Below are positions 1-9,832 of a stretch of DNA of 64,000 nt, one piece after another. The stretch is from Novosphingobium sp. G106. Its GTDB lineage: Bacteria; Pseudomonadota; Alphaproteobacteria; Sphingomonadales; Sphingomonadaceae. Location: NCBI RefSeq assembly GCF_019075875.1, contig NZ_JAHOOZ010000003.1, positions 1 to 64,000 of the forward strand. Direction: 5' to 3'. The position numbers were made by a program, and so were the translations under genes. Positions within the stretch are counted from its first letter, which is position 1; every line of letters starts with the position of its first letter. A model generated the notes under the pieces. That model searched no databases. It saw nothing but the letters and a program-made list of their open reading frames with translations, and was not told where the DNA came from.

Positions 1-502
1 GACGTTCGGCCACTACGTCGTTCGGCGATGTCGAACACCATGGCCAAGCTGCCGATCGGAGAGACCCGGTCGTCGCGGATCGGCATGTACTCGAGGTCCA
101 TGAAGACCTGCTCGGGGCGAGCGCGCCGCCACAGCTCCAGCTCCTTGGCGTGGAAGCTGAGCGACCCCTTCCTGCGAGGCCCGCCGCGATGACTCTGGCG
201 TTGAAGGCGCGCGCTTCCGGCCAGACGTCCAGCAGCTTGCCGCCGAGCGATGCGGATGGTGCGGCTCCGCACACCTGAGCATAGCCATCGTTGTCGCCGA
301 GAATGCCGTCAGCGCCCCGGAGATAACAACCATCGGTACCGGCGGCGGTTCCAATTGTCTGGACGTTGGCCTTAAGTTCGATGGGCCGGTCTCAGATCGG
401 GCCGGCGGGCGTCGACGCCCAATCCTTGGCACGAATCCTGTCGCCCGCCTGGCCGCCGCCGACAAGGCCGCCGATGGGTACTTCAGTTGCTGCGCGCTCC
501 AT
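1..502 (-). pseudogene. Remnant of a PAS-domain sensor histidine kinase, N-terminal part
   Basis: Read on the minus strand from an ATG at 502 towards the window edge, successive frames spell the opening of a PAS-type sensor kinase: IRAKDWASTPAGPI, then DGILGDNDGYAQVCG, LLDVWPEARAFNARV, LSFHAKELELW and VFMDLEYMPIRDD. This is the order of a lead helix followed by PAS strands in kinases common in sphingomonads, where the PAS domain senses a small ligand or redox state and passes the signal to a histidine kinase module. An in-frame stop near 410 and a frame change near 170 break it. The kinase module would lie outside the window. The assignment comes from family pattern, not from a search. Confidence 0.6.
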
Positions 503-802
503 GGATTGCACCCTTAGCGTGGCTCTGGCCGCTCGAACAGCCGAGGGCTGGAAAAGCATGCAACGAGCAATCTTTCAGATGTTCGTGCTGGTAAAGCCCT
601 GCGACATTCAGAATCCTTCGGGGCATCCTCGCTACCGGCACATGTAAGGGTAGATGATGATTTGCTCTCGGCTGGCGCCAACTTCTAGTGCGCTATAGAA
701 GCCGCCGAAGGACTTCCCGCAAAAGATCCCATGGCGAGGGTGGATAAAGGCTGACACCCTGGCAGAGTTCGGTTGCTGACCCCTAACTCCGTGGAGGCAA
801 CC

Positions 803-1962
803 ATGCTTGCAGCCGATCGACCCCATGCGCCCGCCGCTATCCGAATAGATCTTGGCGCGATCTTCGTTTCGATGGAACTGTCTAAATCAACGTGGCCAAC
901 CACGTCTTTGCCGCCGGGCGCTGGCGAGTGGATGTCGAAGCACGTTGTGCGCGCCGGCGATGTTGCCGGGTTATTGGAGCGCTTCGCCCACCTTCGTGCG
1001 AAGGCGCAGGCGCGAACCGGACAGGAGTTCGGCTTCATTGTCATCCAGGAGGCCAGTCCGATGGTTTCTGGATCCACCGGGTCCTGGAAAGCGAAGGTAT
1101 CGAGAGTTACGTCGTTGACCCGGCGTCGATCGCGACATCCCGCCGACGCCGACGCGCGAAGACGGACAAGATCGAGGGCGAAGCGTTGGTCCATCCCTTG
1201 CTCGCCTACAAGCGAGCGCGAACCACGCGCCTGCGCGATGGTCAGGCCACCCAGCGTCGAGGAAGGGGAAGACTGGCGTCGCACCTTGCCGCGAGCGCCA
1301 GGTGCTGATCATCGAGCGCACCCAGCATATCAACCGGATCAAAGGTTTGCTCTTCACCCAAGGCATCACCGGATATGAGCCGCTCTGTCGGGATCGCAGA
1401 GGTCAGCCTCAGACCTCAGAACAGGCGATGGACGCGTTCTCACGGCTCATGTCTGGTCGCAGATCGACCGAGAACTCGATCGTCTCGAGCTGATCATCGA
1501 ACAGATCAAAGCCGTCGAGGACGAACGCGCTTTGCTCATCGCTGCACAGGCGGACAATACGCCCGCGGCGATGGCCTTCAACCTTAAAGGCACCGGACCC
1601 GAGGTTCGCGGAAATCCTTTATTCTGAGGGGCTGTTTCGCCATTTTGATAATCGGCGTCAGCTGGCAGCCTATGCTGGACTGGCACCCACGCCCTGGCAA
1701 AGCGGTTCGATCAGACACGAGCAGGGCGTCTCCAAGGCTGGCAACGCCAGGCTTCGAACGACCATGGTGGAGCTGTCATGGCTCTGGGTCCGCTATCAGC
1801 CGGACTCTGCACTGGCGCGCTGGTTCCAGGAGCGCGTGCAACACAACGGTGGTCGGCACAAGGCCGGCAATCGTCGCGCTTGCTCGCAAGCTCCTGATCG
1901 CCCTGTGGAAGTATGCGACCGCTGGCGTGGTCATCGAAGGAGCCATTATGAAGGCAGCTTGA
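803..1962 (+). pseudogene. Decayed IS110-family transposase
   Basis: A good ribosome site (GGAGG) precedes the ATG at 803. Pieces in all three frames assemble to one IS110-type protein of about 385 residues: IFVSMELSKSTW with the first acidic residue of the DEDD (RuvC-like) site, IQEAxxDGFWIHRVLESEG, VVDPASIATSRRRRRAKTD, VLIIERTQHINRIKGLL, then the C-terminal FRHFDNRRQLAAYAGLAPTP and KAGNARLRTTMVELSWLW blocks of the transposase_20 domain, ending at 1962. At least five frameshifts prevent translation. IS110 elements lack terminal inverted repeats, so the element ends cannot be placed by eye. Confidence 0.85.
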
Positions 1963-2451
1963 CCCGGCACCTTCCACCCATCCCCGGAGCCCGATCAGCT
2001 TCGTGGATCCAGGAGGCGAACCGAAACGGCTGTTGGCTTCAAATGCCGCCTGAAAGACTGGTCTCGCCCTCCTGAGCCCGTGCCCGCCGCAAGCGGGATA
2101 ATGGTGCAGCCGTTCCGGACGGCGACCGCATGTGAGCTGGATATGGGTCGATCCGTCGATCCGCGTCATGCAACGGGCAAAGCCTGGATCCGATCGCCAA
2201 GGAGACGACCAATGCTGTCACCAAGTTAAACCTTGACCGACGTCCTCGTCATGTGAGCGGCCGTTCTTTCGGAAGGTCAGGTGTCGCCGGCTAAGCTGCC
2301 ATGAGGGGGTGGTATCCCCTAACTTCCTCGCCCCAACATGCTGATCGCATCTCACCGCTAAGCATCGCGACGTTGGGATTTCCCAATGTCGTTACGTTGG
2401 AGATGTCTGTTATGTTGATGACGCCAGTTTGATAGCGACCCTGGCATTCGG
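1963..2451. other. Non-coding stretch after IS110
   Basis: No convincing gene. The first 230 bases are probably the 3' flank of the dead IS110. An imperfect hairpin lies around 2369-2394. Short open frames here have no family resemblance and no ribosome site. Confidence 0.4.
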
Positions 2452-2484
2452 TGCCCTTGGCGAGGTGCGATCTCGCCAAGGGCA
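2452..2484. terminator. Perfect 13-bp hairpin
   Basis: TGCCCTTGGCGAG at 2452-2464 is repeated inverted at 2472-2484 around a 7-base loop and followed by TTTG. It could end transcription coming from the left, or be a leader structure of the small gene that starts 13 bases later at 2498. Confidence 0.5.
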
Positions 2485-2690
2485 TTTGTCCTCGCAAATG
2501 AGATTGCGGATCGGGACGGTGACGGACGCGAAATCAGGATTGCCCCAGAATGCCGTCGAACGGGCGTTCGAGCTCGCAAAAAGCGGCGCCTACAGGAACA
2601 TAAAGCAGGTCAGCATTCAGCTGGACAAGGAGGGCTATCTCAATGCCCGCGAGTATCTCGCCGGGCGCTCGATCAGACTTCAGCTTCTAG

Positions 2691-3510
2691 GTTGTGTGGC
2701 CTCTTAGGATTCCCATTTTTGGCAAAGTCTGATTCAAGGCTGTCTTTTGGAGGCGGCTTTGGGTGTGATGGACCGATTGGTGTTGAGCGATGCGGCGTGG
2801 GAGCGGATGGCTCCTTTGATCATCGGACGCCCTGATCAGAAGGGCTCGACCGGCCGGGACAACCGCATGTTCGTCGAGGCAGTTCTCTGGATCGTGCGGA
2901 CGGGTTCGCCCTGGCGCGACCTTCCTGAGGTGTTCGGAGACTGGAACAGCGTGTTCCGGCGCTTCAGCCGATGGAGCGCGAAGGGTGTCTGGTGGCGGAT
3001 ATTCGAGGCGATGTCCGATGATCCGGACTTCGAGTATCTGATCGTAGATTCCACCGTGGTTCGCGCTCACCAACATGCAGCGGGGGCCAAAAAGGGGGTC
3101 TGAAGATCAAGCCATCGGCCGTTCCCGCGGCGGCTTGAGCACCAAGATCCACCTTGCGGTTCGCGGTCTGGGCTGCCCAGTACGGTTTGCTCTTACCGCC
3201 GGTCATCGCGGCGATGTGCCGCAAGCCGCACCGCTGATCGGAGGGCTCCCCGCCAAGGTCGTCATGGCCGATACCGCCTACATCGCGGCAAAGGGCGCTG
3301 TCGCTGTCATACCCAGTAACCCGTCGCGCGCCCGCAAGCATCCGCTCGACAAGCATCTCTACGTGCAACGCCATCTCGTCGAATGCTGCTTCAGCAAGCT
3401 CAAGCAGTTCCGTCGGGTCGCCACTCGCTTCGAGAAAACCGCTCGAAACTATCGCGCCGTCGTCACCCTCGCCGCAATCGTCCTATGGCTCAGATAAGTG
3501 TCCACACAAC
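2691..3510 (+). mobile_element. IS5-family element (IS427-like), copy 1, decayed
   Basis: The ends GTTGTGTGG and CCACACAAC are inverted and flanked on both sides by CTAG (2687-2690 and 3511-3514), the target duplication. It is 820 bp, 25 bp shorter than the otherwise nearly identical copy at 23379-24223: one A is missing from the A6 run and 24 bp (eight codons, DADHFRQA) are missing near 3281. It interrupts the small gene 2498-3570. Confidence 0.9.
2768..3497 (+). pseudogene. IS5-family transposase, copy 1, broken at the frameshift site
   Basis: Frame one (2768-3103) starts MDRLVLSDAAWERMAPLI, the usual DUF4096 opening of this group, and carries the first catalytic aspartate in IVDSTVVRAHQHAAG. 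Frame two runs to 3497 with HRGDVPQAAPL, VMADTAY and the ECCFSKLKQFRR block holding the last acidic residue. In the intact copy the frames are joined by a -1 shift on AAAAAAG; here the run is A5, so the second frame lies +1, and eight residues after VMADTAY are deleted. It is unlikely to make active protein. Confidence 0.88.
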
Positions 3511-3574
3511 CTAGCCGTTCTGCACAAAGAGATCGAGGTTCGGCACAGCGAACAAGCCAAAGCGACATGAATAC

Positions 3575-4260
3575 GTTGCCGCGCAGACTTCAGTAACAAC
3601 TCCGCGCGCGGGCGCGTAACTCCGCCGGCATTGATCAACCCGACGCGGTCAACAGCGACAGTCTGTTCTTGCACGGCATTATCGACCTTCGAGCCGAACA
3701 GCGTGACGTTCGCCGAAAAGCCACCGCGCGGTAGGCAAGGTCGAGCGATGCCGTCTCTGCTGTCTCCACCTTCAGGCCGAAAAGAGGTTCGAGACGCGAG
3801 AGACCCGCCGCTGTGACCTCCTCCACGAACGGCGTGGGCGCATCGAAGCCAAGGCCTTAGAACGCGCGGATCGTCTAGGGGTCGGGCTTGTAGTTTGCGG
3901 GAATGCGAGGGCGAGGTGCGATCCGTACCTGTCGTGGTCGTCCCACCGCGCGCTACCAGACAATGTCAGATTGTCGGTAACCTTGTCTCGATCTGGGCGA
4001 ACACGCCCGGCACCGTGTAGACGTAGTTGAAGACGGGGAATGTTTTCGAGCGGTAGCCGTCATTCTGGATCACTGCGCCCGCGAGCCAATTTGTCAACCC
4101 AGCATCTATCGAGAGCGACGACTCGCCAAACTCGGTATCGCCGTTTAACCTCGTCGAAGAAAAACCCCCTGTGAAGCGGGCGAGAGCTTGCATATCGAAA
4201 GTGACAGTCAGCCTCAGGGCGCTGGTATATCGACTGACGCCAAGGCGGGCCATAATACTC
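3575..4260 (-). pseudogene. TonB-dependent receptor, C-terminal barrel remnant
   Basis: The minus-strand frames 4253-3966, 3963-3772, 3826-3635 and 3674-3575 follow one another along a TonB-dependent outer-membrane barrel: FTGGFSSTRLNGDTEFGESS, LTNWLAGAVIQNDGYRSK, FNYVYTVPGVFAQIETRLP, LTMSGSARWDDHDRYGSH, then FVEEVTAAGLSRLEPLFGLK, LKVETAETASLDLAYR and VGLINAGGVTR. The alternating strand and turn pattern and the 'K-x-E-x-A-x-S-x-D' strand near the end are typical of siderophore or vitamin receptors. Several frameshifts break it. The plug domain and TonB box are not found upstream. Confidence 0.6.
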
Positions 4261-4488
4261 AGTCCACATGTGTCGACACGTCGTCGTCGAATGTATCCTG
4301 GTGTGCTGCCACCTTGATCTGGTCAGTGGCTTGGGGGCCTGGATCATCGTAGCAGCACGGACGCATAGAGCGTTGTCGGTCTTAACTTTGAGTAAGTTCC
4401 GACGAAAAAACTTTCTTTTCCTCTTTCACCCTCATTTCGCGAACCTCAAGGGGTGCAACGTAAGTGCTGTGACAGGCCACGGCGGTCA

Positions 4489-4530
4489 TCAGCGAATGCC
4501 ATCGGCGAACTCATGTCATGGACCGCCGTG
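4489..4530 (+). pseudogene. Last codons of an IS66 transposase
   Basis: The stretch matches the end of the IS66 tnpC gene at 16737-16784 almost base for base (ANAIGELMSWTAVA and stop). It marks an old IS66 end left beside the polysaccharide genes. Confidence 0.7.
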
Positions 4531-4593
4531 GCCTGAGCGCAGCGCCTACACAACTGCCTGCCGCCCGCACAGAAGTAGCAAGGGCGGAGCCGA

Positions 4594-5289
4594 TCAGGCG
4601 GGGCGGCGGACCCGCACGACATACTGGACAGCGACGAAGCGGCGCAGCAGCCCGAACGAGACCTTGTCGAGAACCTTGTGCAGCCGCCTGCCGATATTCG
4701 TCTGGATTTCCTCGCAAACGAGGCCCGAGCTGGTGGCAAGCTCGATCACGCCGTGCCGTGCGAACCAGCGGATATGGGTGCGGTCCATCACGCCGGATTC
4801 TACCAGATTGAATCGGCCTTGGAGTAGCAGCGGACCCACCAGCGACCAGTGATTGACGTTGGGCAGGCTGATGACCATCACCCCGCCGGGCCGCAGGGAT
4901 TTGTGCACATGCTTGATCGCGCCCCAGGGATCGCGAAGGTGTTCCAGAACATCGAGGCAAAGGATCGTATCGAACGGCGCGTTTTCGGCGAGGACGTCAT
5001 CCAGGAAGTCCGTGTCCTCGAGATCGGCGACATAGCCCTTGTCGACGCCCTTCGCCCAGGCGCTGGTCACGTGATCGATGACGATGACTTCGCTCGCCCG
5101 GCCTAGTTCCTTCAAGGCTGCGCCGGTAGCACCGATCCCGCCGCCAAGATCGAGCAGGCGGCCTGCATTCTGGGGTACCAAAGCGAAGACATCGCTGCGG
5201 ACGAGGTCGTGATAGTTGGAAACCGCTTCAACCACAGTGAAACCCCACAATCGAAATCCTTCTTTCACCTCCGGAAGCGCGAATGTCAA
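4594..5289 (-). CDS. SAM-dependent class I methyltransferase
   Basis: The 231-residue protein has the Rossmann-fold core of the Methyltransf_23/11 type: motif I LLDLGGGIGATG (about residues 45-56) for the methionine part of SAM, an acidic strand end EVIVIDH, motif II/III LEDTDF, and DTILCLDVLEHLRDPWGAIK followed by LRPGGVMVISLPN, the usual motif IV to VI order. The start is a TTG at 5289 that overlaps the stop of the preceding reading frame (TTTTGA), suggesting translational coupling; an earlier start is not available. It follows a broken deacetylase and a GT4 glycosyltransferase on the same strand, so its target is most likely a sugar or lipid-linked sugar of the polysaccharide. The substrate cannot be read from sequence. 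Confidence 0.85.
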   Translation of the reverse strand: MTFALPEVKEGFRLWGFTVVEAVSNYHDLVRSDVFALVPQNAGRLLDLGGGIGATGAALKELGRASEVIVIDHVTSAWAKGVDKGYVADLEDTDFLDDVLAENAPFDTILCLDVLEHLRDPWGAIKHVHKSLRPGGVMVISLPNVNHWSLVGPLLLQGRFNLVESGVMDRTHIRWFARHGVIELATSSGLVCEEIQTNIGRRLHKVLDKVSFGLLRRFVAVQYVVRVRRPA

Positions 5290-5602
5290 AAACCGGGGCC
5301 GCGATCTTCGAGACGATCGCGTTCGGCGAGGAGATCCGCCAGGTGGGCCTCGACCAGATCACCGCGCAGATCGAGGCCGCGCCGATCGGCGTAACGCGGT
5401 CATCGGGACCATCGTCGAAAGTCAGCGCGACGGCCGGCGTGGCCGAGCGAACCCGCTCTATCGTACCGATGGGCGACAAAATCGGCTCGACGAGATGTTT
5501 CGCCCTGCGGCGCATAGAGGGACTGAGTCCCGTGCGCGCGCATTGCGAAAGGAAGCTCAGCACGCTTGCTCGCCCCATTCCCGCTGGCGCTCGGACTGCC
5601 AT
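5290..5602 (-). pseudogene. Polysaccharide deacetylase (NodB type), N-terminal remnant
   Basis: Downstream of a start at 5602 or 5578, the frame holds VALTFDDGPDDRVTP (about residues 57-71), the signature opening of NodB-fold polysaccharide deacetylases in which the two aspartates bind the metal and act as base. The rest of the fold, including the HxxxH metal motif, is missing: the reading changes character after DDRVTP, and the remaining 100 bases in another frame (LVEAHLADLLAERDRLED) run into the methyltransferase start. An internal deletion of roughly 150 codons is the simplest account. Its start overlaps the end of the glycosyltransferase gene, so it was part of the same operon. Confidence 0.65.
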
Positions 5603-6750
5603 TGCTGCCGAAGGAGAGTAGCCACTTCGTGCGCCCAGGCCGGCCAGTTCAACCGGCGCTGGCTGTAATCCGCTGCCGCGTGAGCCATGTCGATATACCG
5701 CGCCCGGTCGCTGAGCAGGGCGTTTATCTCGTTGGCGAACTCTGCCGGGCCGGCGGAGGTATCGAGCAGAATTCCGGTTTTGCCGGGATCGAAATTCCCG
5801 GACACGCCACCCGTGTCGTAGGAGATGGACGGCACGCCGAACGATGCCGCCTCGGCAACGACTACGCCCAGCGCCTCGAACTGCGTCGGCAGCATCAGGA
5901 TATGGGCGTTCTGGAAAAGTCCGGTCAGGCGATCGCGGTCAGCCTCGACGTTCTTGTTCAGAAATCCATGGAAGGTGACGCCCTCGATCGTCGGCGGGGG
6001 CGTGGAAGGCACGCAGCCGGCAATATCGAGATGGACGCGGCATCCCCGGTCACGCAGCAGTTCAGCGGTCTTCAGGGCGATGTCGCCGCCCTTCCCGACC
6101 CAATCGACCCCGACGAACAGGATGCGCCATTCGTCGAGCGACCGCTCCTCGGGCGGCTTGATATCGACCGATGGCAGGTTCGCGCCCCACGGCACCTGGA
6201 ATGCCCGATCGGGCGCCGCCGCATGATCCTTGATTGCGGAAGCCTGGGCCCAACGCGAGGGGAAGAACGCAGCGATCGATCCGGAAATGCTGGTCGTTTC
6301 CAGCTCGGCCGCGCTGGCCTTGAGGTTGGCGCTGAGCGCGTTGTGCCGCGGGTTGTAGTTGACCATGGCCGACTGCGTCGCATCCGACACGAAGACCGTC
6401 TTGTTCGTGCCGGTGAGGAGCGCGCAGATCGGCGTCGCGGCGACGACGAAGACCATGTCGGAATCGCTGCGCTTGAGCTGCTCTACCGTCGGCCCCGCGC
6501 CGAAGCGGGTCCAGGCCCGTGACCAGAAAAGGTCGATCTTCCCCAGGCTCAACCTGCGGATGAGGCGCCGGAAAAACGGGAATCCGGGCCGCCAGGGCTT
6601 TCTGATGACGAGGCCGAGATCGAACTCCTTTCCCAATGCCTGCAGCATGTGAAAAGGCGTTCCAGACCAAGTGTGGATATCGAGCGGGTCCCCGGCGCAG
6701 ACGAAATCGATCTTCAACTTTTTGGAAGCTGACATACTCGGTCGATCCAT
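5557..6750 (-). CDS. Glycosyltransferase family 4
   Basis: A 397-residue GT-B fold protein. The N-terminal half starts IDFVCAGDPLDIHTWSGTP, a GT4-like first strand and acceptor loop. The C-terminal half has WRILFVGVDWVGKGGDIAL (donor-domain first strand with the conserved G-K), VTFHGFL, HILMLPTQFEALGVVVAEA with the EX7E motif (EALGVVVAE) that holds the nucleotide sugar, and GVPSISYDTGG. It probably moves a sugar from a nucleotide donor onto a lipid-linked polysaccharide precursor at the inner membrane face. Genes for a deacetylase and a methyltransferase follow on the same strand with overlap; rmlC lies divergently 245 bp away, so a shared promoter region at 6751-6995 is likely. Confidence 0.9.
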   Translation of the reverse strand: MDRPSMSASKKLKIDFVCAGDPLDIHTWSGTPFHMLQALGKEFDLGLVIRKPWRPGFPFFRRLIRRLSLGKIDLFWSRAWTRFGAGPTVEQLKRSDSDMVFVVAATPICALLTGTNKTVFVSDATQSAMVNYNPRHNALSANLKASAAELETTSISGSIAAFFPSRWAQASAIKDHAAAPDRAFQVPWGANLPSVDIKPPEERSLDEWRILFVGVDWVGKGGDIALKTAELLRDRGCRVHLDIAGCVPSTPPPTIEGVTFHGFLNKNVEADRDRLTGLFQNAHILMLPTQFEALGVVVAEAASFGVPSISYDTGGVSGNFDPGKTGILLDTSAGPAEFANEINALLSDRARYIDMAHAAADYSQRRLNWPAWAHEVATLLRQQWQSERQREWGEQAC

Positions 6751-6995
6751 CCTCGCGCTCGTCCGTTTACTGCCCGTCCGATAGCACAGAAGTCGTTAGC
6801 GGGATGGCTTGCCAGGCCGTCTAGGTCGCCCGCCAGCCGCATCATTTTGGGACAAAGCGAGGCGGCACAAAGGCTAAGGCCGCCCCACGACGGCAATGCG
6901 ATTGACCGCGCAAGTTCCGCCGCTTAAGCGATGCCCTACCTCCAAACTGTGACAAGCAGCCGATGCTACGCGGCTGAAACGAAGGTGAGAACCGG

Positions 6996-7568
6996 ATGTT
7001 GCCCAAGCTGATCCGGCCGCGCCGCTACGGCGACAACAGGGGCTGGTTTACCGAAAGCTATAACGCGAGGCGATACGGCGAAGCCGGCATCCGTGATACG
7101 TTCGTGCAGGATAACCACAGCTTCTCGGCACCCAAGGGAACGCTCCGCGGGCTGCATTTCCAGGCCATCCCGAACGCCCAGGCCAAGCTCGTGCGCTGCG
7201 TGGCGGGTGCCATCTGGGACGTCGCGGTCGATATTCGCGACGGGTCGCCTACACGCGGCCGCTGGGTCGGCGCGGAGTTGACCGCCGAGGGCGGGGAACA
7301 GCTCTATGTCCCGGTGGGTTTTGCGCACGGCTTCGTCACGCTGACCGAAGATGCCCACGTGCTCTACAAGGCCGGCGATCTTTTTGCGCCCGAGAGCGAG
7401 GGTTCGATCCGCTGGGACTCGCCCGAACTCGCGATCGCCTGGCCGCTGGACGGTGGCTGCCCCGTGCTTTCCGACAAGGACGCTGTCGCCCCCGCGTTTG
7501 CCGATCTGACGGCGGTGTTTCCCTATGAGGGCGACCCGCTCGGCGATCTCGAGGAGATCGTGCTGTGA
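6996..7568 (+). CDS. rfbC: dTDP-4-dehydrorhamnose 3,5-epimerase
   Basis: The 190-residue cupin protein makes dTDP-4-dehydro-L-rhamnose, the third step of dTDP-L-rhamnose synthesis. Visible family blocks are [15 protein letters not shown], the catalytic-histidine region TLRGLHFQ (about residues 48-55), [17 protein letters not shown] with the conserved aspartates, [13 protein letters not shown] (second histidine) and [20 protein letters not shown]. Length is normal for RmlC. The ATG follows GAGAACCGG. It overlaps rmlB by four bases (ATCGTGCTGTGA), so the two are translated together. An intact rmlA is not in the window. Confidence 0.96.
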   Translation: MLPKLIRPRRYGDNRGWFTESYNARRYGEAGIRDTFVQDNHSFSAPKGTLRGLHFQAIPNAQAKLVRCVAGAIWDVAVDIRDGSPTRGRWVGAELTAEGGEQLYVPVGFAHGFVTLTEDAHVLYKAGDLFAPESEGSIRWDSPELAIAWPLDGGCPVLSDKDAVAPAFADLTAVFPYEGDPLGDLEEIVL

Positions 7569-8629
7569 TCCGCCGCCGCGTCCTGGTGACGGGAGGGGCC
7601 GGCTTCATCGGCTCGGCCGTCGTGCGCCATCTCGTCGGCGATCTCGGCGCCGACGTGCTGGTGCTCGACAAGCTGACCTATGCGGGCAACCTCGCTTCGC
7701 TGGCGCCGGTCGTCAGCGATCCGCGCTACCGCTTCCTCAGGGCCGACATCTGCGACGGATCGGCCGTGGCCGCGGCGATCGGCGAGTTCCAGCCCGATGC
7801 GATCATGCATCTCGCGGCCGAGAGCCATGTCGACCGCTCGATCGACGGACCGGCGGCCTTCATCGAGACCAACGTGGTCGGTACCTTCCGCATGCTGGAG
7901 GCGGCGACCGCCTATTGGCGCGGGCTCGATGCCGCGGGCCAGGACCGGTTCCGCTTCCACCACATCTCGACCGACGAGGTGTTCGGGGCGCTGGGCGACG
8001 AGGGCAAGTTCGACGACAGCACCGCCTACGATCCGCGCTCGCCCTATTCGGCGAGCAAGGCCGGGTCCGACCACCTCGTCCGCGCCTGGCACCATACATA
8101 TGGCCTGCCGGTGCTGATCACCAACTGCTCGAACAATTACGGGCCCTATCACTTTCCCGAGAAGCTCATCCCGCTGATGATCCTCAAGGGCCTGTCGGGC
8201 GACCGCCTGCCGGTCTACGGCGACGGCTCGAACGTCCGCGACTGGCTGCACGTCGAAGACCATGCTCGCGCGCTGGCGGCGGTGGTGGAGCGCGGTGCGC
8301 CGGGGGCGACCTACCTGATCGGCGGCAATGCCGAGCGAACGAACCTGCAGGTCGTCGAAGCGATCTGCGACCTGCTCGATGCCAACGCCCCGCGTGACGA
8401 CGGCCAGAGCCGGCGCACGCAGATCGGTTTCGTCACCGATCGCCCGGGGCACGACTATCGCTATGCGATCGACGCCTCGCGCATCCGCGACGAACTGGGC
8501 TGGACGCCGCAGGAAAGCTTCGGCAGCGGCATGGCGGGGACGGTGCGCTGGTACCTCGACAACCGCGACTGGTGGGAGGCGATCCAGGCCGGCACCTACC
8601 AGGGCGAGCGGCTGGGCGTGAATGGCTGA
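7565..8629 (+). CDS. rfbB: dTDP-glucose 4,6-dehydratase
   Basis: The 354-residue short-chain dehydrogenase (extended SDR) converts dTDP-glucose to dTDP-4-dehydro-6-deoxyglucose. It has the NAD-binding [16 protein letters not shown] at residues 7-22, [14 protein letters not shown], the catalytic STDEVFG and [11 protein letters not shown] (Tyr and Lys of YxxxK), [18 protein letters not shown] and [13 protein letters not shown], all in the usual order and spacing. The start is a GTG at 7565 inside the end of rfbC. Its stop overlaps the ATG of the truncated rfbD at 8622. With rfbC it forms a compact rhamnose operon that presumably feeds the polysaccharide genes on both sides. Confidence 0.97.
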   Translation: MIRRRVLVTGGAGFIGSAVVRHLVGDLGADVLVLDKLTYAGNLASLAPVVSDPRYRFLRADICDGSAVAAAIGEFQPDAIMHLAAESHVDRSIDGPAAFIETNVVGTFRMLEAATAYWRGLDAAGQDRFRFHHISTDEVFGALGDEGKFDDSTAYDPRSPYSASKAGSDHLVRAWHHTYGLPVLITNCSNNYGPYHFPEKLIPLMILKGLSGDRLPVYGDGSNVRDWLHVEDHARALAAVVERGAPGATYLIGGNAERTNLQVVEAICDLLDANAPRDDGQSRRTQIGFVTDRPGHDYRYAIDASRIRDELGWTPQESFGSGMAGTVRWYLDNRDWWEAIQAGTYQGERLGVNG

Positions 8630-8783
8630 GCGCGGCCCTTTCGAGAGGGTTTGGCTCGTCACCGGCGGCCGCGGCCAGGTCGGCGGCGCGCTCGCTGCAA
8701 ATCCGCCCGCGGGTGTGCGCATATCGCGTCTTCGAGCGCTCGGGCTTAGTCAGCATCAGAATGGAACTGCTGACTACTACTAA
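8622..8783 (+). pseudogene. rfbD: dTDP-4-dehydrorhamnose reductase, truncated after 35 residues
   Basis: The ATG at 8622 overlaps the rfbB stop, as in complete rmlCBD operons. The frame gives ERVWLVTGGRGQVGGALAA, the NAD(P)-binding start of RmlD, and PPAGVRISRL, then leaves the family and stops at 8781-8783. More than 85 percent of the enzyme is missing, so the last step to dTDP-L-rhamnose must be made elsewhere. The break marks a rearrangement point near 8730. Confidence 0.88.
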
Positions 8784-8836
8784 GCTCGGCCTTGATTTAG
8801 GCTACCAGATTTTCTTACTTTCGACGTGGGGGAACG

Positions 8837-9076
8837 ATGGAAACAATCTTCGACTGGCTGACGGTCGTGACCTTCGCGGCCCTTGCTGTGATATATCTGC
8901 AGAGATCTGCTCAGGCGGCTCCTAAGGACAAAGTTTGGCACTACGTCCCACCCGCCATCGGCTGCGCCGCAGTCAACTACGCCGGGAACGAAGGTTACGT
9001 GATACCGGCTGCTATGGGATTGGTGATGATAATGGCTTACATCTACTATGTCCTGAAACCACAGATGAGTGGTTGA
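8837..9076 (+). CDS. Small membrane protein resembling XrtV sorting-system accessory protein
   Basis: The 79-residue protein has a first membrane segment (about residues 6-22, IFDWLTVVTFAALAVIYLQ), a short linker, a central VPPAIGCAAVNYAGN stretch and a last segment (about residues 55-74). The layout and the W-x-Y-x-PPAIGCA-x-N-x-x-G core match small sphingomonad proteins that are annotated next to exosortase V. Exosortases cut PEP-CTERM type C-terminal signals in the inner membrane, a system linked to polysaccharide export, which fits the surroundings. A clear GGGGG ribosome site precedes ATG 8837. The family name is from memory; no exosortase itself is in the window. Confidence 0.6.
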   Translation: METIFDWLTVVTFAALAVIYLQRSAQAAPKDKVWHYVPPAIGCAAVNYAGNEGYVIPAAMGLVMIMAYIYYVLKPQMSG

Positions 9077-9832
9077 AGCGGCGGTTCGCGGACTGGCGAC
9101 GGACACTACCGATTTGTGTAGCGCATGGGCCGCGCAGATCACATAAGGCAAAGGGTCCCCATGCCTGAACGCGCAGATACGCTAGACCCTCCCGCTATTT
9201 CGATACATAAATTTAATTATTCGCCGCGCCGTTAGTGAGTACGTCCGCTTCCCATTGGCCTGCGCAATGTTAAGGATCTGCTGTCCTAGCCGGCCAACGA
9301 CCGAAATATAGGCACAACTCGCCAGGATCGCAGCGCAAAATTAATAGATCAATTTTGCTGATCGGAGCCATTCGTGAACGATACGTTCGACAGAATGCGA
9401 CGTTAGCGAAACCTGAGCCCGAGCTTACGGGTGCGAACCGCGTGAGCAAGTCTTACAGCCTTTTCAGGGGGAGGTCGTTAGTGCCATGATGATGTCAAGG
9501 ACGATGCTGGCACTAGCAGGGTACAGCGGTTCAAGGTCTTCATCGGCGCGGGGAAGCGTTGGGACTGACCATCCGGGATCAAGGCCTCGATCGTGGCGGA
9601 AAGCTATTCGCGCACAACCGATCAGTTTGGGCCGGCGGGTGAACGAAATGGATGAGCCGCGATAGAACGGCTCCGCCTTCCCGATCGTGCGGTCCACGCC
9701 CTCGGCGACGCCACCGATGCCCACGGCGGAACTTTGAAAAGTTTCACAGATTTGGTAGGGAAAGCTGCCTACAATTCAGATGACCGCATGTTAGTCATGG
9801 TTTGTCGATAGCGGGCTAGGCGAGGTCGGAAC
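9077..9832. other. Gene-poor stretch with old IS66 debris
   Basis: Apart from the IS66 tnpA trace at about 9488-9615 (listed separately) no gene is supported. AT-rich runs at 9200-9240 and 9330-9370 interrupt the GC-rich background and may be promoter or junction sequence. Confidence 0.4.
9488..9615 (+). pseudogene. IS66 TnpA fragment
   Basis: The frame around 9525-9610 reads QRFKVFIGAGKRWD, stop, then GIKASIVAESYS, matching QRFEIFTGAGKRRDWPTEV and KASIVAECFS of the IS66 tnpA at 14413. It is a worn copy from a related, not identical, element. Confidence 0.7.

Larger units (their letters stand above)
2498..3570 (+). pseudogene. Small unknown protein (ERAFELA family, copy 1) split by IS5
   Basis: The frame from ATG 2498 gives a short N-terminus and then VERAFELAKSGAYRNIKQV, LDKEGYLNAREYLA and IRLQLL, where IS5 copy 1 enters at the CTAG site 2687-2690. 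Removing the element and one CTAG restores the frame: the protein continues AVLHKEIEVRHSEQAKAT and stops at 3568-3570, about 83 residues in all. Two relatives lie in this window, at 24653-24841 (minus) and at 32161 (split by IS21). Shared features are a helical ERAFELA block, an EGY motif 15-20 residues later, and a conserved RxQLxA(V/L) near the C-terminus. The function is unknown; the even helix pattern and basic C-terminus would fit a small nucleic-acid or protein-binding domain, but this is inference. Confidence 0.65.

Noticed and set aside
773..1378. 201-residue open frame that looks like one gene
   Set aside because: It covers only part of the IS110 transposase and changes to nonsense after residue 100; it is one of several frames of a dead gene.
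5566..6522. 318-residue plus-strand frame opposite the glycosyltransferase
   Set aside because: Antisense shadow of a clear GT4 gene; rich in Arg and Gly with no family pattern.
7523..8722. 399-residue minus-strand frame opposite rmlB
   Set aside because: High GC makes long antisense frames; rmlB on the plus strand has all SDR motifs.
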